21,529 nucleotides of DNA from Bacillota bacterium. GTDB lineage: Bacteria > Bacillota > Clostridia > Lachnospirales > Bianqueaceae. This document shows positions 6,073 through 14,982 of this stretch, piece after piece. Position 1 is the stretch's first letter, and each line of letters opens with the position of its first letter. The notes under the pieces were generated by a model. It saw only the letters and a program-made list of their open reading frames with translations. It searched no databases and had not been told where the DNA came from. Both the position numbers and the translations under genes were made by a program. The DNA is taken from contig JAFVHC010000149.1 of NCBI GenBank assembly GCA_017474705.1, forward strand, positions 1 to 21,529, read 5' to 3'.

Positions 6073-7280
6073 ATCGTTTCTTTCTCCTTATATTGGATTT
6101 CTTTACAATCATTGAAGCGGGCCAGACGCTTGATGCTCATTTCGATGGCGTGCTCCAGGCGTTTCGTCCTGCGCACGCCCTTCTCGAACCAGATGTTTTT
6201 CACCAAGAGCACCTGGTTTTTTCTGTCCGCCGCCGCTTCGATACGTCCGACCAGATCCTCACCGTAAAGCATGGGCAGCACATAATACCCAAATCTACGC
6301 TTGGCCGCAGGCGTGTAGATCTCCCAGGAATACTGATACCCCCAGACTGCTTCGACCAGTTTCCGGTCCCAAAGCATGGGGTCCAAAGGCGCCAGGAATT
6401 CCAGTCGCGGCTTCGTGTCGATCGTGCCTGCTAAAACTGCTTCCATCAATGGCCGGTCCTCAGCCAGCATGAACAATAGCCCTCGGATCCCTTCCACCTG
6501 CACCGGCACAATCCTGCCCTGTGTTTCCAGGAGCGCGAAAGCTTCCTGCCGCTGTTCGTTGGTCAGCTCGATGCCCAGCCAGGCGGAAGATCCACGGTTC
6601 CACAAAAGGCCGACCGCACCGATCCTGCGGAGGATGCGCCAGCAGCGAAAGTCCCGCTCATCCGGGCAGGGATCCTCCGCGCTGAGCAATGCCGCATCAA
6701 AGTATTGATCCGCCAGATCATAATACTTGCGGGACCCGCTCTTGTGATGGATCAAGAGCACACCGTCGGTATACAGCTGCTCCAGCACCGACCGGGCTGC
6801 CAGGGAATCTTTCTCCCAGTTGCCGCTCCAGTGCATGGACGAGTGCCAGAAGATCCTGCCTTCGATGGGCAGGGTATCACTGCTGACCGGTCCATGTGCA
6901 CGGATGTAGGCGACGGCTTCCTCCTCCAGTTCCGGGATGCCGGCGAACGTCTTCCCATGGGCTCTGCTCCGTGCGCGGTACCTTGAAAAATACGGCCAAT
7001 CTTCCCGCGGCCAGATGGCCAGTTCTTTATCCACATAATCGACCAGCAGCCGGTCTTTATACAGCAGATCCGCCAAGGTCTTCTTGGTGCATCCCTTCAC
7101 CCGGGACTGCAGGGTAAGTTCCGCGTTTTTACCGCAGACATCCACCGGATCATACTGGATGCAGCCTGCCTGGCGCACATACTGATACGCTCCGTCTTTG
7201 CCCACGAAACGATGCTTGCCGAGCAGCCCCTGCTTGCTCAGGATGAACTGTCTGGCCTGTTCTTTGGTGATCGTCAACAT
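6069..7280 (-). CDS. YcaQ-like winged-helix protein (interstrand-crosslink DNA glycosylase family)
   Basis: The 403-residue protein fits the HTH_42/YcaQ-AlkX family, whose studied members remove alkylated bases and unhook DNA interstrand crosslinks. The catalytic QxD signature appears as Gln42-Tyr43-Asp44 within CIQYDPV. The N-terminal ITKEQARQFILSKQGL helix, the central RIGAVGLLWNRGS winged-helix part and the C-terminal LDPMLWDRKLVEAVWGYQYSWEIYTPAAKRRFGYYVLPML block are characteristic. Length is normal for the family. A ribosome site is weak (AGAAG well upstream), but the gene starts only 6 nt after the preceding stop and may depend on coupling. No signal peptide or membrane segment. Its operon neighbours (glucosidase, hydrolase, foldase) do not explain it, so a DNA-repair role rests on family membership. 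Confidence 0.85.
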   Translation of the reverse strand: MLTITKEQARQFILSKQGLLGKHRFVGKDGAYQYVRQAGCIQYDPVDVCGKNAELTLQSRVKGCTKKTLADLLYKDRLLVDYVDKELAIWPREDWPYFSRYRARSRAHGKTFAGIPELEEEAVAYIRAHGPVSSDTLPIEGRIFWHSSMHWSGNWEKDSLAARSVLEQLYTDGVLLIHHKSGSRKYYDLADQYFDAALLSAEDPCPDERDFRCWRILRRIGAVGLLWNRGSSAWLGIELTNEQRQEAFALLETQGRIVPVQVEGIRGLLFMLAEDRPLMEAVLAGTIDTKPRLEFLAPLDPMLWDRKLVEAVWGYQYSWEIYTPAAKRRFGYYVLPMLYGEDLVGRIEAAADRKNQVLLVKNIWFEKGVRRTKRLEHAIEMSIKRLARFNDCKEIQYKEKETI

Positions 7281-7286
7281 ATTTTT

Positions 7287-8324
7287 TTATTTCTTCTCAT
7301 ACACGTTCTGCATGAAAGCGTCTGCCAAGGGCAGCCATAGGTCAAAATTCGCGTACGCGTCACCCAGGATCGAAGCGCCGGCTTTCCCATGGGGGACACC
7401 TGCAAAAGTGTGCACTTCCACCGGAACACCGTGGGCGACCAGATCCGGATAGACATAATGCAGGTTCTTCATGGCAGAGTCCTCCCGGCCGACCGCAAAG
7501 AAGGTCGGCGGATAGACGACACCGTCCCAGCGGAACGGTCCGCCGTCGAAACGCGGACCATAGACACAGAGGAAGGCATCCGGCGCACCATAATAAGCAT
7601 CCAGTTCATCCGGCACATACTCCGGGAAATAGTCCGTGACCTTCTTGTCACCGGAATAGTTTTCAATGATCGCTTCTCCGGTCAGACCACCGTTGGAGAA
7701 ACCGGCGAAGGCAACTTGGTCCGATTCGATCCGGTACTGTGCCGCATGGGCTCGGATATAACGGATCGCCCGCGCGCCATCGGCACCGCACTCGTGCCCG
7801 TTCCAGGGATTGTGGTTCGTCCGGTTCAACAGCAGGAAGCACTGGTACCCCAGGGCATTCAGATCTTTCGCTGTCTGGTAGCCTTCAAACACCACCGATT
7901 CCCCATGATCCCCGCCGGCACATATGACGATCGCCCCCTTCGGCGTGACGTCCTCCGGCACCAGCATCTCCAGCATATAGGGGATGAAATCCGGCGCATG
8001 GTTATAGCGGTATTCACTATTGTCTGTATACTCCGTTTCCGCAGGCATATTGCCGTCCGGCCATAGCCAGATCTTCTCCGGCGCATTTTCTCGCGGCTGT
8101 ACCTGGTCACGCAGCTCGGCAAATTCCCGGATCACCCCTGGGCGTTCCTCGTCCGTACACTCCATCTGGATCCGGTTGGACAGTTTCGCCAAGGCGACGA
8201 CCTGTGCCTCGTTATAGCACGGCGTACTTTCCCAGATCTCGATCGCTTTACATTTTTCCGGTCCAAACTCTTGATTGATCTTTTTCATCTTAGCGATGAA
8301 TGCATCCAGATCTTCCCAGGCCAT
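7287..8324 (-). CDS. Alpha/beta hydrolase (prolyl-oligopeptidase/esterase-like)
   Basis: The 345-residue protein has an N-terminal helical section (1-85) followed by an alpha/beta-hydrolase domain. GAIVICAGGDHGES (130-143) is the oxyanion region and GFSNGG (208-213) gives the nucleophile Ser210. Asp282 in VGREDSAM and His312 in AGVPHGKAG complete a triad in the usual order. This arrangement resembles BD-FAE-type esterases and S9 peptidase-like hydrolases that de-esterify plant or host glycans. No signal peptide, so an intracellular enzyme is expected. ATG at 8324 lies 2 nt after the GH3 stop and has a GGAGGAGATAACT-type site. Co-transcription with the glucosidase suggests removal of acyl groups from imported oligosaccharides; the substrate is inferred only from context. 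Confidence 0.85.
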   Translation of the reverse strand: MAWEDLDAFIAKMKKINQEFGPEKCKAIEIWESTPCYNEAQVVALAKLSNRIQMECTDEERPGVIREFAELRDQVQPRENAPEKIWLWPDGNMPAETEYTDNSEYRYNHAPDFIPYMLEMLVPEDVTPKGAIVICAGGDHGESVVFEGYQTAKDLNALGYQCFLLLNRTNHNPWNGHECGADGARAIRYIRAHAAQYRIESDQVAFAGFSNGGLTGEAIIENYSGDKKVTDYFPEYVPDELDAYYGAPDAFLCVYGPRFDGGPFRWDGVVYPPTFFAVGREDSAMKNLHYVYPDLVAHGVPVEVHTFAGVPHGKAGASILGDAYANFDLWLPLADAFMQNVYEKK

Positions 8325-8326
8325 AG

Positions 8327-10968
8327 TTATCTCCTCTCCACCGTGACTGCCGGCATCTCCGGCGGTACGATCTCGTTATATGGTTTCGCTCCTTCATACA
8401 GGTCTGACCGCAGGATCAGTTCGATCACATGCTTCGTGCAGCGCTGCAGGTCCGCTTTGCAAACGATACCGTTCTGTACGGATGCGATGATGTCCGCCCG
8501 GTCTTCATCACATCCTGGCATGACCATATCGTTGCCCGCCCAGGTGCATTCATGGGCGATCGTCTTGCCATACCGCTGGCTGTACGCCCGCTGCACTGCC
8601 GAAAACACGTCGGCCGCCATCTCCGTCATGAACCAGTCCGTCATGATCATGCCCCGATACCCCCATTCCTGGCGGCAGACATAGGTCAGCAGGTCTCGGT
8701 TATTGGCTGCATGTTTCCCATTGATCAGGTTATAGGATGACATGATGCAGCCCGGCTGGGATGTGCGGATCGCGATCTCGAAATTCTTCAGATAGATCTC
8801 CCTGAGCGTCCGTTCTGACACGTGGGCGTTGGAGAACATACGGTTCCGATCGTGGTTGTTGGCCGCAAAATGCTTCACGGTGGAAGTGATGCCCGGATAC
8901 TGCTGCAAGGCCAGCACGTCGGCCGCCGCGTAGGTACCCGAAAGCACCGGATCCTCCGAATAATACTCGAAGTTGCGTCCGCCCAGAGGATCCCGATGGA
9001 TGTTCATGGAAGGCTTCAATGCGGTCGGCAGACCGATCTCCTTCATTTCGATGCCATACATGGTACTGATCTCGGTAAAGACGTCCGTATTCCAGGATAC
9101 TGCCGCGGTGGACGCGGTTGGGAAGGCAGTACAATGCTGATAATGGTGTTCTGCGATCTCGCTGTCGCGGCTATGGTCGAACGGACGATGCATGCTGTTA
9201 TCGCCCTGGGGCACGGTCTGTACGGTACCATCCTGATAGACGACGAACTCCGGATCCACATGCAGGCCGGCCGGGCCGTCGGAACAGCACCACTCGCGGA
9301 TATCACGATTCTCCAGACAGATGTCGGTACTTTGGGCTGCCGCACCGGGGATGACGAACTGAGAAGCTGCGCTGAAGAAGGCCATCAAACCCTTTGCGTT
9401 ACCGGTCGTGAAGGCGGCCATTTCTTCCACAGACAGCTGCGCGACCAGTTCTTCTACCGTATACTTGCCGGCCAGAACGTCCTGGGCGGTGATCACCATG
9501 CCCGGATGGGTATCGATCATTTCTTCCGGTTCTTCATAAGCGATGGCAGTAGCCTTGAAGTCCGCCGCAGCAAGCGGGATGACTGGGGCTGCTTCTTTTT
9601 CAGCAGCTTCTTCCGCATATGTATAGGGGGCCACTCCTTTGCGGCTGATCACCGGCTTTGCCTCGGGATCCGCAAACAGATTCTTCAGTTGCTGTACACA
9701 CACCGTCTCATCCAGCGCAAGACGTGCCGCGACGTGGGTATTGCGGGAGCTATTGCCCACACGGATCAGGAAGCTGCCGGCTTCCAGGATCCAGGCGGCC
9801 AGAGCTTCGCTGTAGGATGCCATGGAATCCGTTCTGAAGGAGATCTTCAATATCTCGGTTTCCCCCGGCGCCAGCAGCCGGGTCTTCCCATAGGCTTTCA
9901 GCTCCTGATAGGGTTTTTCCAACGCTCCCTCCGGCGCTGATACATAGACCTGCACGACCTCCTTACCGGCATACTGCATACCCGTATTGGTCACCTGCAC
10001 TGTCACGGAGATCGATGAAGCATCCGCTTCGACGCCTTTGCATTCCATAGCGAAGGTCGTATAAGACAGCCCATAGCCGAAGGCATAGCCCGGAGTGATG
10101 CCGAAGGTATCGAAATAACGATAACCGACGTAGATGCCTTCTTCATAAAAACGTCATCCATGTAATCGTTCTGCAGGCCAAAATTCTTGGCTGAACCACA
10201 GTCCGTATACACTTTCGGCCAGGTGGACGCCAGTTTCCCGGAAGGTGTCTGACGTCCGGTCAGCACATCTACGATGGATAATCCGCCGGGGGTGCCTTGC
10301 TGTCCCACATATAAGATCGCGTTCACACCCGGGATGGAGGCGAATTCATCCACCGCGACCGGGCCGCAGACGTTCAGTACCAGGATGGTCTTTGCATACA
10401 CATCACCGATCCTGGCAATGTCCGCTTTCTCGCTGTCCATCAAGCGGACGTCCCCAGGGACGTCCTTGCGGTCGTCACCTTCACCTGCGTTGCGCACCAG
10501 TACGAAAACAGCCGTATCCGTGTCACTGTCCGCGATATCCTGATCCGTCACCGGCTCGGCTTCTTTCGCCGGCGGCGTACCGCCCATCAGCATCAGTTCC
10601 AGACCGGCGCCGGCTTCCTGCCGCATCCGCTCCATGAAGTCATCGAATTCCTGCTTCCGCCTTGCGTCCTGACGGTCGAGCCAGGCTTTGGTCGTGACAG
10701 TGAAGCCGGCCGTTTCCAAGGCTTCTTCCTCGGAATAATCATGGCGGGCATAGGTCATGCCTGAACCGGTGCCGCCGCGCACCGTGTTACGGCCGCCTTC
10801 CCCATACAGGGCGATCTTCTGCTCCGCGCATGGGATCGGCAGTGCACCGTCATTGCGCAAAAGGACGGTACAATCGCCGGCCAGGGCTCTGGTCCTCTCA
10901 AAATGTTCCTTTTCCCTTGCACTGATCTCAGGTGAAGTGGTGGATCGATACGTGTACTTTCTTTTCAT
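8327..10968 (-). pseudogene. GH3 beta-glucosidase with reversed domain order, one-base frameshift
   Basis: Read with one base restored at 10147-10151, this is an 880-residue GH3 enzyme. The domain order is reversed compared with most GH3 proteins. The C-terminal-type domain comes first (LLRNDGALPIP at about 36-46, up to GYGLSYTTF), then a fibronectin-III-like part (VTNTGMQYAGKEVVQVYVS), then the (beta/alpha)8 domain with DGPAGLH, KHFAANN and GMIMTDW. The Asp of TDW, about residue 778, is the expected nucleophile. The same order is known from Butyrivibrio and Ruminococcus beta-glucosidases. At the break, GACGTTTTTATGAAGAAGG has five T where six would give DVFYEEG. All conserved parts on both sides are intact. 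No signal peptide. ATG at 10968 has AAAGGAG 7 nt upstream; an earlier in-frame ATG at 10992 lacks one. Confidence 0.88.
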
Positions 10969-10989
10969 TGTGGATCTCCTTTGTATCGA

Positions 10990-11018
10990 CAAAAGGATGG
11001 CAAAATGCCATCCCTTTT
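10990..11018 (-). terminator. Hairpin after argD (weak terminator or attenuator)
   Basis: A 12-bp stem with one bulged base (10991-11002 with 11006-11018) and a 3-nt loop lies 22 nt downstream of the argD stop. On the minus strand it is followed by TTTTGTCG, a short T-run, so termination may be partial. It lies only about 20 nt before the GH3 start codon, leaving no obvious room for a separate GH3 promoter. Confidence 0.6.
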
Positions 11019-11039
11019 CTTTTGCTGCACACCTTTCGT

Positions 11040-12239
11040 TTACGAAACGAAGCTGTCCAGCACTTTTGTCAGTTTTGCTTTCATTTCATCGATGCCGTTC
11101 TTTTCCATGACCAAGGGCGGCAGCAGACGCAGCACATCCTTGCCGGCAGAAAGCACGACCAGACCTTCTTCCAACGCTTTGGCCACGACGGGACCCACCG
11201 GAATGGTCAGCACCAGACCGCGCATGAAGCCCATACCGCGCTGGGCAGTAACGAAATCATACTTGTCCACGAAATACTGCAGGGTCTCGATGAGATAAGG
11301 CGTCATCTCCTGCACATGCTGCGGGATATTGCGCTGCTCCATGAGTTCTACCGACTTCGCCACGGCAGCGCACACCAGCGGATTGCCGCCATAGGTGGTG
11401 CCATGATCGCCCGGTACAAGAGAAGCGTCCGCCACTTTCTGCGTGACCGCGAATGCACCGACCGGCACGCCCAGACCGAGGGCCTTGGCAGTTGTGAGGA
11501 TGTCCGGCTTCACATCATACTGCTGGAACGCATACATGGAGCCAGAACGGCCCATGCCGCACTGGATCTCATCCAGGATCAGCAGCGCGTCATACTGGTC
11601 GCAAAGCGCGCGCAAGCCTTCCAGGAATGCCGGTTCCGCGGGATAGATACCGCCCTCGCCCTGCACCGTCTCCACCAGGATCGCGCAGACATTTTCATTC
11701 ATCAAAGCCTTGACGGAATCCAGATCGTTGAAGTTCGCGAACTTGACGCCACCCATCAGCGGGTAGAACGGTTCACGATAATGATCGGTACCAGTAACGG
11801 ACAAAGCACCGACAGTGCGGCCATGGAACGACTGCTGCATGGCGATCACTTCATGACCCGCATGACCGTCGCGGCGAGACGCATACTTCTTCGCCGTCTT
11901 GATGGCGCCTTCGATCGCTTCCGCGCCGGAATTGGTGAAGAAGACCTTATCCATCCCGGACACACGGCAGACCGCTTCACCGGCAGCCGCTACCTGTGGC
12001 GTATAGTACAAGTTTGAGGTATGCAGCAGGCGAGCGACCTGCTCCTGCACTGCGGCGGTGTATTCCGGGTCGCTGTAGCCCAGCGCCATGACGCCGATGC
12101 CAGAGGCAAAATCCAGATACTGCTTGCCGTCGGTATCGTACAAATACACGCCTTCCCCATGGTCAAACACCACCGGAAAACGATTATATACGTGGAACAG
12201 ATGGGCTTCCGCCTGGTCGATATATGCTTGCTTATTCAT
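11040..12239 (-). CDS. argD: Acetylornithine aminotransferase
   Basis: The 399-residue PLP enzyme of aminotransferase class III converts N-acetylglutamate semialdehyde to N-acetylornithine using glutamate. The PLP lysine is Lys252 (TTAKALGLGVPVGAF). NSGAEA (103-108), SFHGRTVGALSVTG (137-150) and ILDEIQCGMGRSG (221-233) with Asp223 are family signatures. Length is normal. I chose the ATG at 12239 because AGGAG lies upstream and the family begins here; an in-frame ATG at 12332 lies inside argB. The start overlaps the argB stop by 8 nt, so translation is coupled. It is the last arg gene of this operon. It could also serve succinyldiaminopimelate transamination in lysine synthesis, as ArgD does in enteric bacteria. 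Confidence 0.95.
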   Translation of the reverse strand: MNKQAYIDQAEAHLFHVYNRFPVVFDHGEGVYLYDTDGKQYLDFASGIGVMALGYSDPEYTAAVQEQVARLLHTSNLYYTPQVAAAGEAVCRVSGMDKVFFTNSGAEAIEGAIKTAKKYASRRDGHAGHEVIAMQQSFHGRTVGALSVTGTDHYREPFYPLMGGVKFANFNDLDSVKALMNENVCAILVETVQGEGGIYPAEPAFLEGLRALCDQYDALLILDEIQCGMGRSGSMYAFQQYDVKPDILTTAKALGLGVPVGAFAVTQKVADASLVPGDHGTTYGGNPLVCAAVAKSVELMEQRNIPQHVQEMTPYLIETLQYFVDKYDFVTAQRGMGFMRGLVLTIPVGPVVAKALEEGLVVLSAGKDVLRLLPPLVMEKNGIDEMKAKLTKVLDSFVS

Positions 12240-13152
12240 GATAGAAACGCTCCTGATCGTTCGCGATGATGGCCGTGCCGATACCGCGGTTCGTAAAGAT
12301 CTCCAATAGCAGACAATGGGCGATGCGTCCATCCAGGATATGCACCCGGCTGACGCCGTTCTCGATGGCGTCGATGCAGTTGCCCAGCTTGGGCAGCATG
12401 CCTCCGCCGATCACGCCCTGATGGATCAGACCGTTGGCCTCAGATACCGACAGTTCGGAGATGAGCGTCGACCGATCGTTCGGATCCATATAGACACCTT
12501 CGATATCCGTCAGGAAAGCCAGCTTTTCGGCGTTGACTGCCTTAGCGATCGCACAGGCCGCATCATCCGCATTGATATTATAGGTGTCGAAATTATCATC
12601 ATAACCGATGGGGCAAACGATCGGCAGGAAATCCTTCTCCAGCAGGTCGAACAGGATCTTGGGGTTGACCTGTTTGACTTCTCCGACGTAACCGATGTCC
12701 TCGCCGCCGGAGTACTTCTTCGTGACCTTCAGCAGGCCACCGTCCTTGCCGCTGATGCCGGCCGCCAGCACACCCAGCTTCTCGACCTTCTGCACCAAAG
12801 ACTTATTGACCCGGTTCAGGACCATCTCCGCGATCTCCATGGTCGGCTCGTCGGTGACACGCAAACCGTTCACGAACCGCGGCTCCATGCCGCTCTTCTT
12901 GACCCAGCTGCTGATGTCCTTGCCGCCGCCGTGCACGATGATCGGCTTGAATCCGACCAGCTTCAGCAGCGTCACGTCCTCGATGACCTGGTTCTTCAGT
13001 TCTTCGTCCAGCATGGCCGACCCGCCGTACTTGACGACGATGATGCGGCGGTTGAAGCGCCGGATATACGGAAGCGCCTCGATCAGGACCTGCGCCTTAT
13101 CGATGACGTTCTGCATCTCATTGCTGTTCATGACAGAGTCTCTCATTATCAT
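12232..13152 (-). CDS. argB: Acetylglutamate kinase
   Basis: The 306-residue amino-acid kinase phosphorylates N-acetylglutamate, the second step of arginine synthesis. VVKYGGSAM (39-47, Lys41) and IIVHGGGKDI (71-80) are the nucleotide-binding loops. NGLRVTDEPTMEIAEMVL and NINADDAACAIA bind substrate, and FLTDIEGVY and GGGMLPKL follow in the usual order. The protein carries about 35 residues before the first strand, including a helix (QNVIDKAQVLIEALPYIRRF), plus a C-terminal GIGTAI. In known kinases such an N-terminal helix goes with hexamers that are feedback-inhibited by arginine, which fits the presence of argJ. ATG at 13152 has AAAGGAG 5 nt upstream. It lies 12 nt after argJ and overlaps argD. 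Confidence 0.96.
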   Translation of the reverse strand: MIMRDSVMNSNEMQNVIDKAQVLIEALPYIRRFNRRIIVVKYGGSAMLDEELKNQVIEDVTLLKLVGFKPIIVHGGGKDISSWVKKSGMEPRFVNGLRVTDEPTMEIAEMVLNRVNKSLVQKVEKLGVLAAGISGKDGGLLKVTKKYSGGEDIGYVGEVKQVNPKILFDLLEKDFLPIVCPIGYDDNFDTYNINADDAACAIAKAVNAEKLAFLTDIEGVYMDPNDRSTLISELSVSEANGLIHQGVIGGGMLPKLGNCIDAIENGVSRVHILDGRIAHCLLLEIFTNRGIGTAIIANDQERFYHE

Positions 13153-13164
13153 TTGATCTCCTTT

Positions 13165-14388
13165 TTACGACCGGTAATCCGCATTGATGGTAACATATTC
13201 ATGGGTCAGATCGCAGCCCCAGGCTGTGGCCTCCGCATCGCCCTGCTTCATGTCGCAGATGACGGTGAAGTGCTCTGTGGACATGATCTCCTTGGCCTTT
13301 TCTTCACTATACCGCAGGATGACACCGTTTTCGGCGACCTGCAAAGTTCCATGCTCACTTTGGAACCACATATCGACCTGATCCGGATCGAAATCGATGC
13401 CGGAATAACCCAGCGCGCACAGGAAACGACCGCAGTTTGCATCATGCCCGTAGACCGCCGCCTTGGACAGGCTGGAGGTTACAACAGATTTGCTCAGCGT
13501 CCGTGCCGCTTCCCTGTCGGCCGCGTTCTTCACGATGACCTCGAACAGGGCCGTAGCACCTTCACCATCGCCCGCGATCTTCATGGCCAGCGCTTTGTTC
13601 ACCGCCATCAGGCCTTCTTTGAAGGCTTCATAAGCTGCATCTTCTGTTTCGATCGGTGCGTTGCCTGCCAGACCGTTCGCCAGCACCAGGCAGGTATCAT
13701 TCGTGGAGGTATCACCATCGACCGAGACCATATTGAAGGTCTCGCCCACCGTCTCGTACAGTGCCTTCTGCAGCAGTTCCTTCTTGATCGCCACATCGGT
13801 CGTGATGAAGCACAGCATCGTACCCATGTTCGGGTGGATCATGCCGGAGCCTTTGCACATGCCGCCGATGGTGACGGTGGTGCCGGAGATCTCGACCTCC
13901 ACACACACTTCTTTCGGCAGCGTATCGGTGGTCATGATGGCTCTGGCGGCCAGATGACCGGCTTCCCTGCTGTCCGCAAGCTGCGGCACCATGGCCGCAA
14001 CGCCTGCGCTCAGTTTGTCGACCGGCAGCTGCGCACCGATGACACCGGTGGAAGCCACGAAGACCTGTTCCGGTGCAAAACCGCAGATCTGCTGTACTGC
14101 GGCTGCCGTCTTCCGGCAGGCATCGAAACCTTCTTCACCGGTGCAAGCGTTGGCGATGCCCGCATTGACGACCACGGCCTGCGCCAAAGCACCGCTCTCC
14201 ACGATCTGGCGGTCCCACAGTACAGGGGCTGCTTTGACCAGGTTACGGGTGAATGTGCCGGCTGTGACACACGGTACTTCACTGACCAGCATGGCCATGT
14301 CCGTGCGGTCCTTATACTTGATACCGGCAGCCGTACATGCGGCTTTGAAACCTTTCGCGGAAGTGACTCCGCCGTCGATGATGTTCAT
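13165..14388 (-). CDS. argJ: Ornithine acetyltransferase / N-acetylglutamate synthase
   Basis: The 407-residue enzyme moves the acetyl group from N-acetylornithine to glutamate, closing the acetyl cycle of arginine synthesis; bifunctional members also use acetyl-CoA. Family marks are GVTSAKGFKAACTAAGIK near the N-terminus, STGVIGAQLP (113-122), GGMCKGSGMIHPNMGTMLCFITTD (175-198) and SVDGDTSTNDTCL. The chain is expected to self-cleave before Thr190 (the more usual Ala-Thr is Gly-Thr here, which also occurs in the family). ATG at 14388 has a GGAGG site 6 nt upstream. It lies between the GNAT gene and argB, and the 74-nt structured element 14407-14480 sits immediately before its ribosome site. 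Confidence 0.96.
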   Translation of the reverse strand: MNIIDGGVTSAKGFKAACTAAGIKYKDRTDMAMLVSEVPCVTAGTFTRNLVKAAPVLWDRQIVESGALAQAVVVNAGIANACTGEEGFDACRKTAAAVQQICGFAPEQVFVASTGVIGAQLPVDKLSAGVAAMVPQLADSREAGHLAARAIMTTDTLPKEVCVEVEISGTTVTIGGMCKGSGMIHPNMGTMLCFITTDVAIKKELLQKALYETVGETFNMVSVDGDTSTNDTCLVLANGLAGNAPIETEDAAYEAFKEGLMAVNKALAMKIAGDGEGATALFEVIVKNAADREAARTLSKSVVTSSLSKAAVYGHDANCGRFLCALGYSGIDFDPDQVDMWFQSEHGTLQVAENGVILRYSEEKAKEIMSTEHFTVICDMKQGDAEATAWGCDLTHEYVTINADYRS

Positions 14389-14406
14389 TTACTACCTCCA
14401 TGATCT

Positions 14407-14480
14407 GCCATCGAAATCGCCGCAGGCGATTTTTTATGCGCCTCTTGCATTTATTTTTCACTAGTATTCGATGGCGCATA
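14407..14480 (-). promoter_or_regulatory. 74-nt structured element before argJ
   Basis: On the minus strand TATGCGCC (14480-14473) pairs with GGCGCATA (14442-14435), enclosing a 30-nt loop. A second hairpin follows, AATCGCC with GGCGATT around TGC. The element aligns without gaps to the one before argC (19088-19161) at 56 of 74 positions, and the single change inside the 8-bp stem is compensated on the other side (G-C here, A-T there). Its 5' strand lies within the last codons of the GNAT gene and the GNAT stop codon falls in the loop, so ribosomes finishing that gene would disturb the stem. The 3' end CGATGGC can alternatively pair with GCCATCG of the 5' strand. It ends 18 nt before the argJ ATG. 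Confidence 0.6.
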
Positions 14481-14945
14481 TACCTCGTCATTGAATGTTG
14501 AAATGTTTTTCTCGTTGAGTATGAATTCGTATACGTTGACGTCCTCCCGCTGTTTCCAGCCGACATGCCGCCAGAAGCGGTTGCCGACCTCGTTCTTGCG
14601 GAAAGCCACCAAAGTGATCTTGTTGACGTGCTCCTCGTTGAGCGCGCGCATGGCCGCAGTGACCATGGCGGTCCCGATGCCCATGTTGCGTTTGTCCTTA
14701 CGCACACAGACGTGGTAGAAGCTGGCCTGTCGGCCATCATGGCCTGCCAGGATCGTTCCGATGATCTCCCCGTCCATCTCCGCTACGATGCTGGTGGTAG
14801 GGTTGCGGTGGATGAACCGCAGCACGCCCTCTTCCGAATCATCCAGCGTGCGCATGGCAAAACCGGAGATCTGCTTCCACAGTTTGTGGACCTGCGGATA
14901 GTCCTCATCCCGCATGATGCGAATATTATATGAATTATCTGTCAT
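14451..14945 (-). CDS. GNAT-family N-acetyltransferase in the arginine operon
   Basis: The 164-residue protein is a single GNAT domain. The acetyl-CoA-binding motif A is FYHVCVRKDKRNMGIGTAMV (77-95, R-x-x-G-I-G loop at 86-91), and the FRKNEVGNRFWRHVGW block (115-130) is the usual motif B with the N/F-x-x-x-G-W end. The substrate cannot be read from the sequence. Its position, first in a GNAT-argJ-argB-argD operon behind paired ArgR-type operators, suggests an arginine-related role. A short N-acetylglutamate synthase supplying acetylglutamate to the argJ cycle is one possibility. It lacks the kinase-like domain of classical ArgA. No good ribosome site is visible near the ATG at 14945. The last codons form part of the 74-nt element. 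Confidence 0.85.
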   Translation of the reverse strand: MTDNSYNIRIMRDEDYPQVHKLWKQISGFAMRTLDDSEEGVLRFIHRNPTTSIVAEMDGEIIGTILAGHDGRQASFYHVCVRKDKRNMGIGTAMVTAAMRALNEEHVNKITLVAFRKNEVGNRFWRHVGWKQREDVNVYEFILNEKNISTFNDEVYAPSNTSEK

Positions 14946-14982
14946 TGTATCTTCTTTTCTGATATATGTTTTTCAATACTCT

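Noticed and set aside
12316..14403. Very long open frame on the plus strand opposite argB and argJ
   Set aside because: It lies wholly antisense to two certain genes, has no ribosome site and encodes low-complexity His/Asp/Arg-rich sequence, as produced by the codon bias of the real genes.
14407..14442. Plus-strand terminator (hairpin followed by TTTTTT)
   Set aside because: It looks like a terminator on the plus strand, but no plus-strand gene lies upstream to be ended. The hairpin is better explained as part of the shared leader element on the minus strand.
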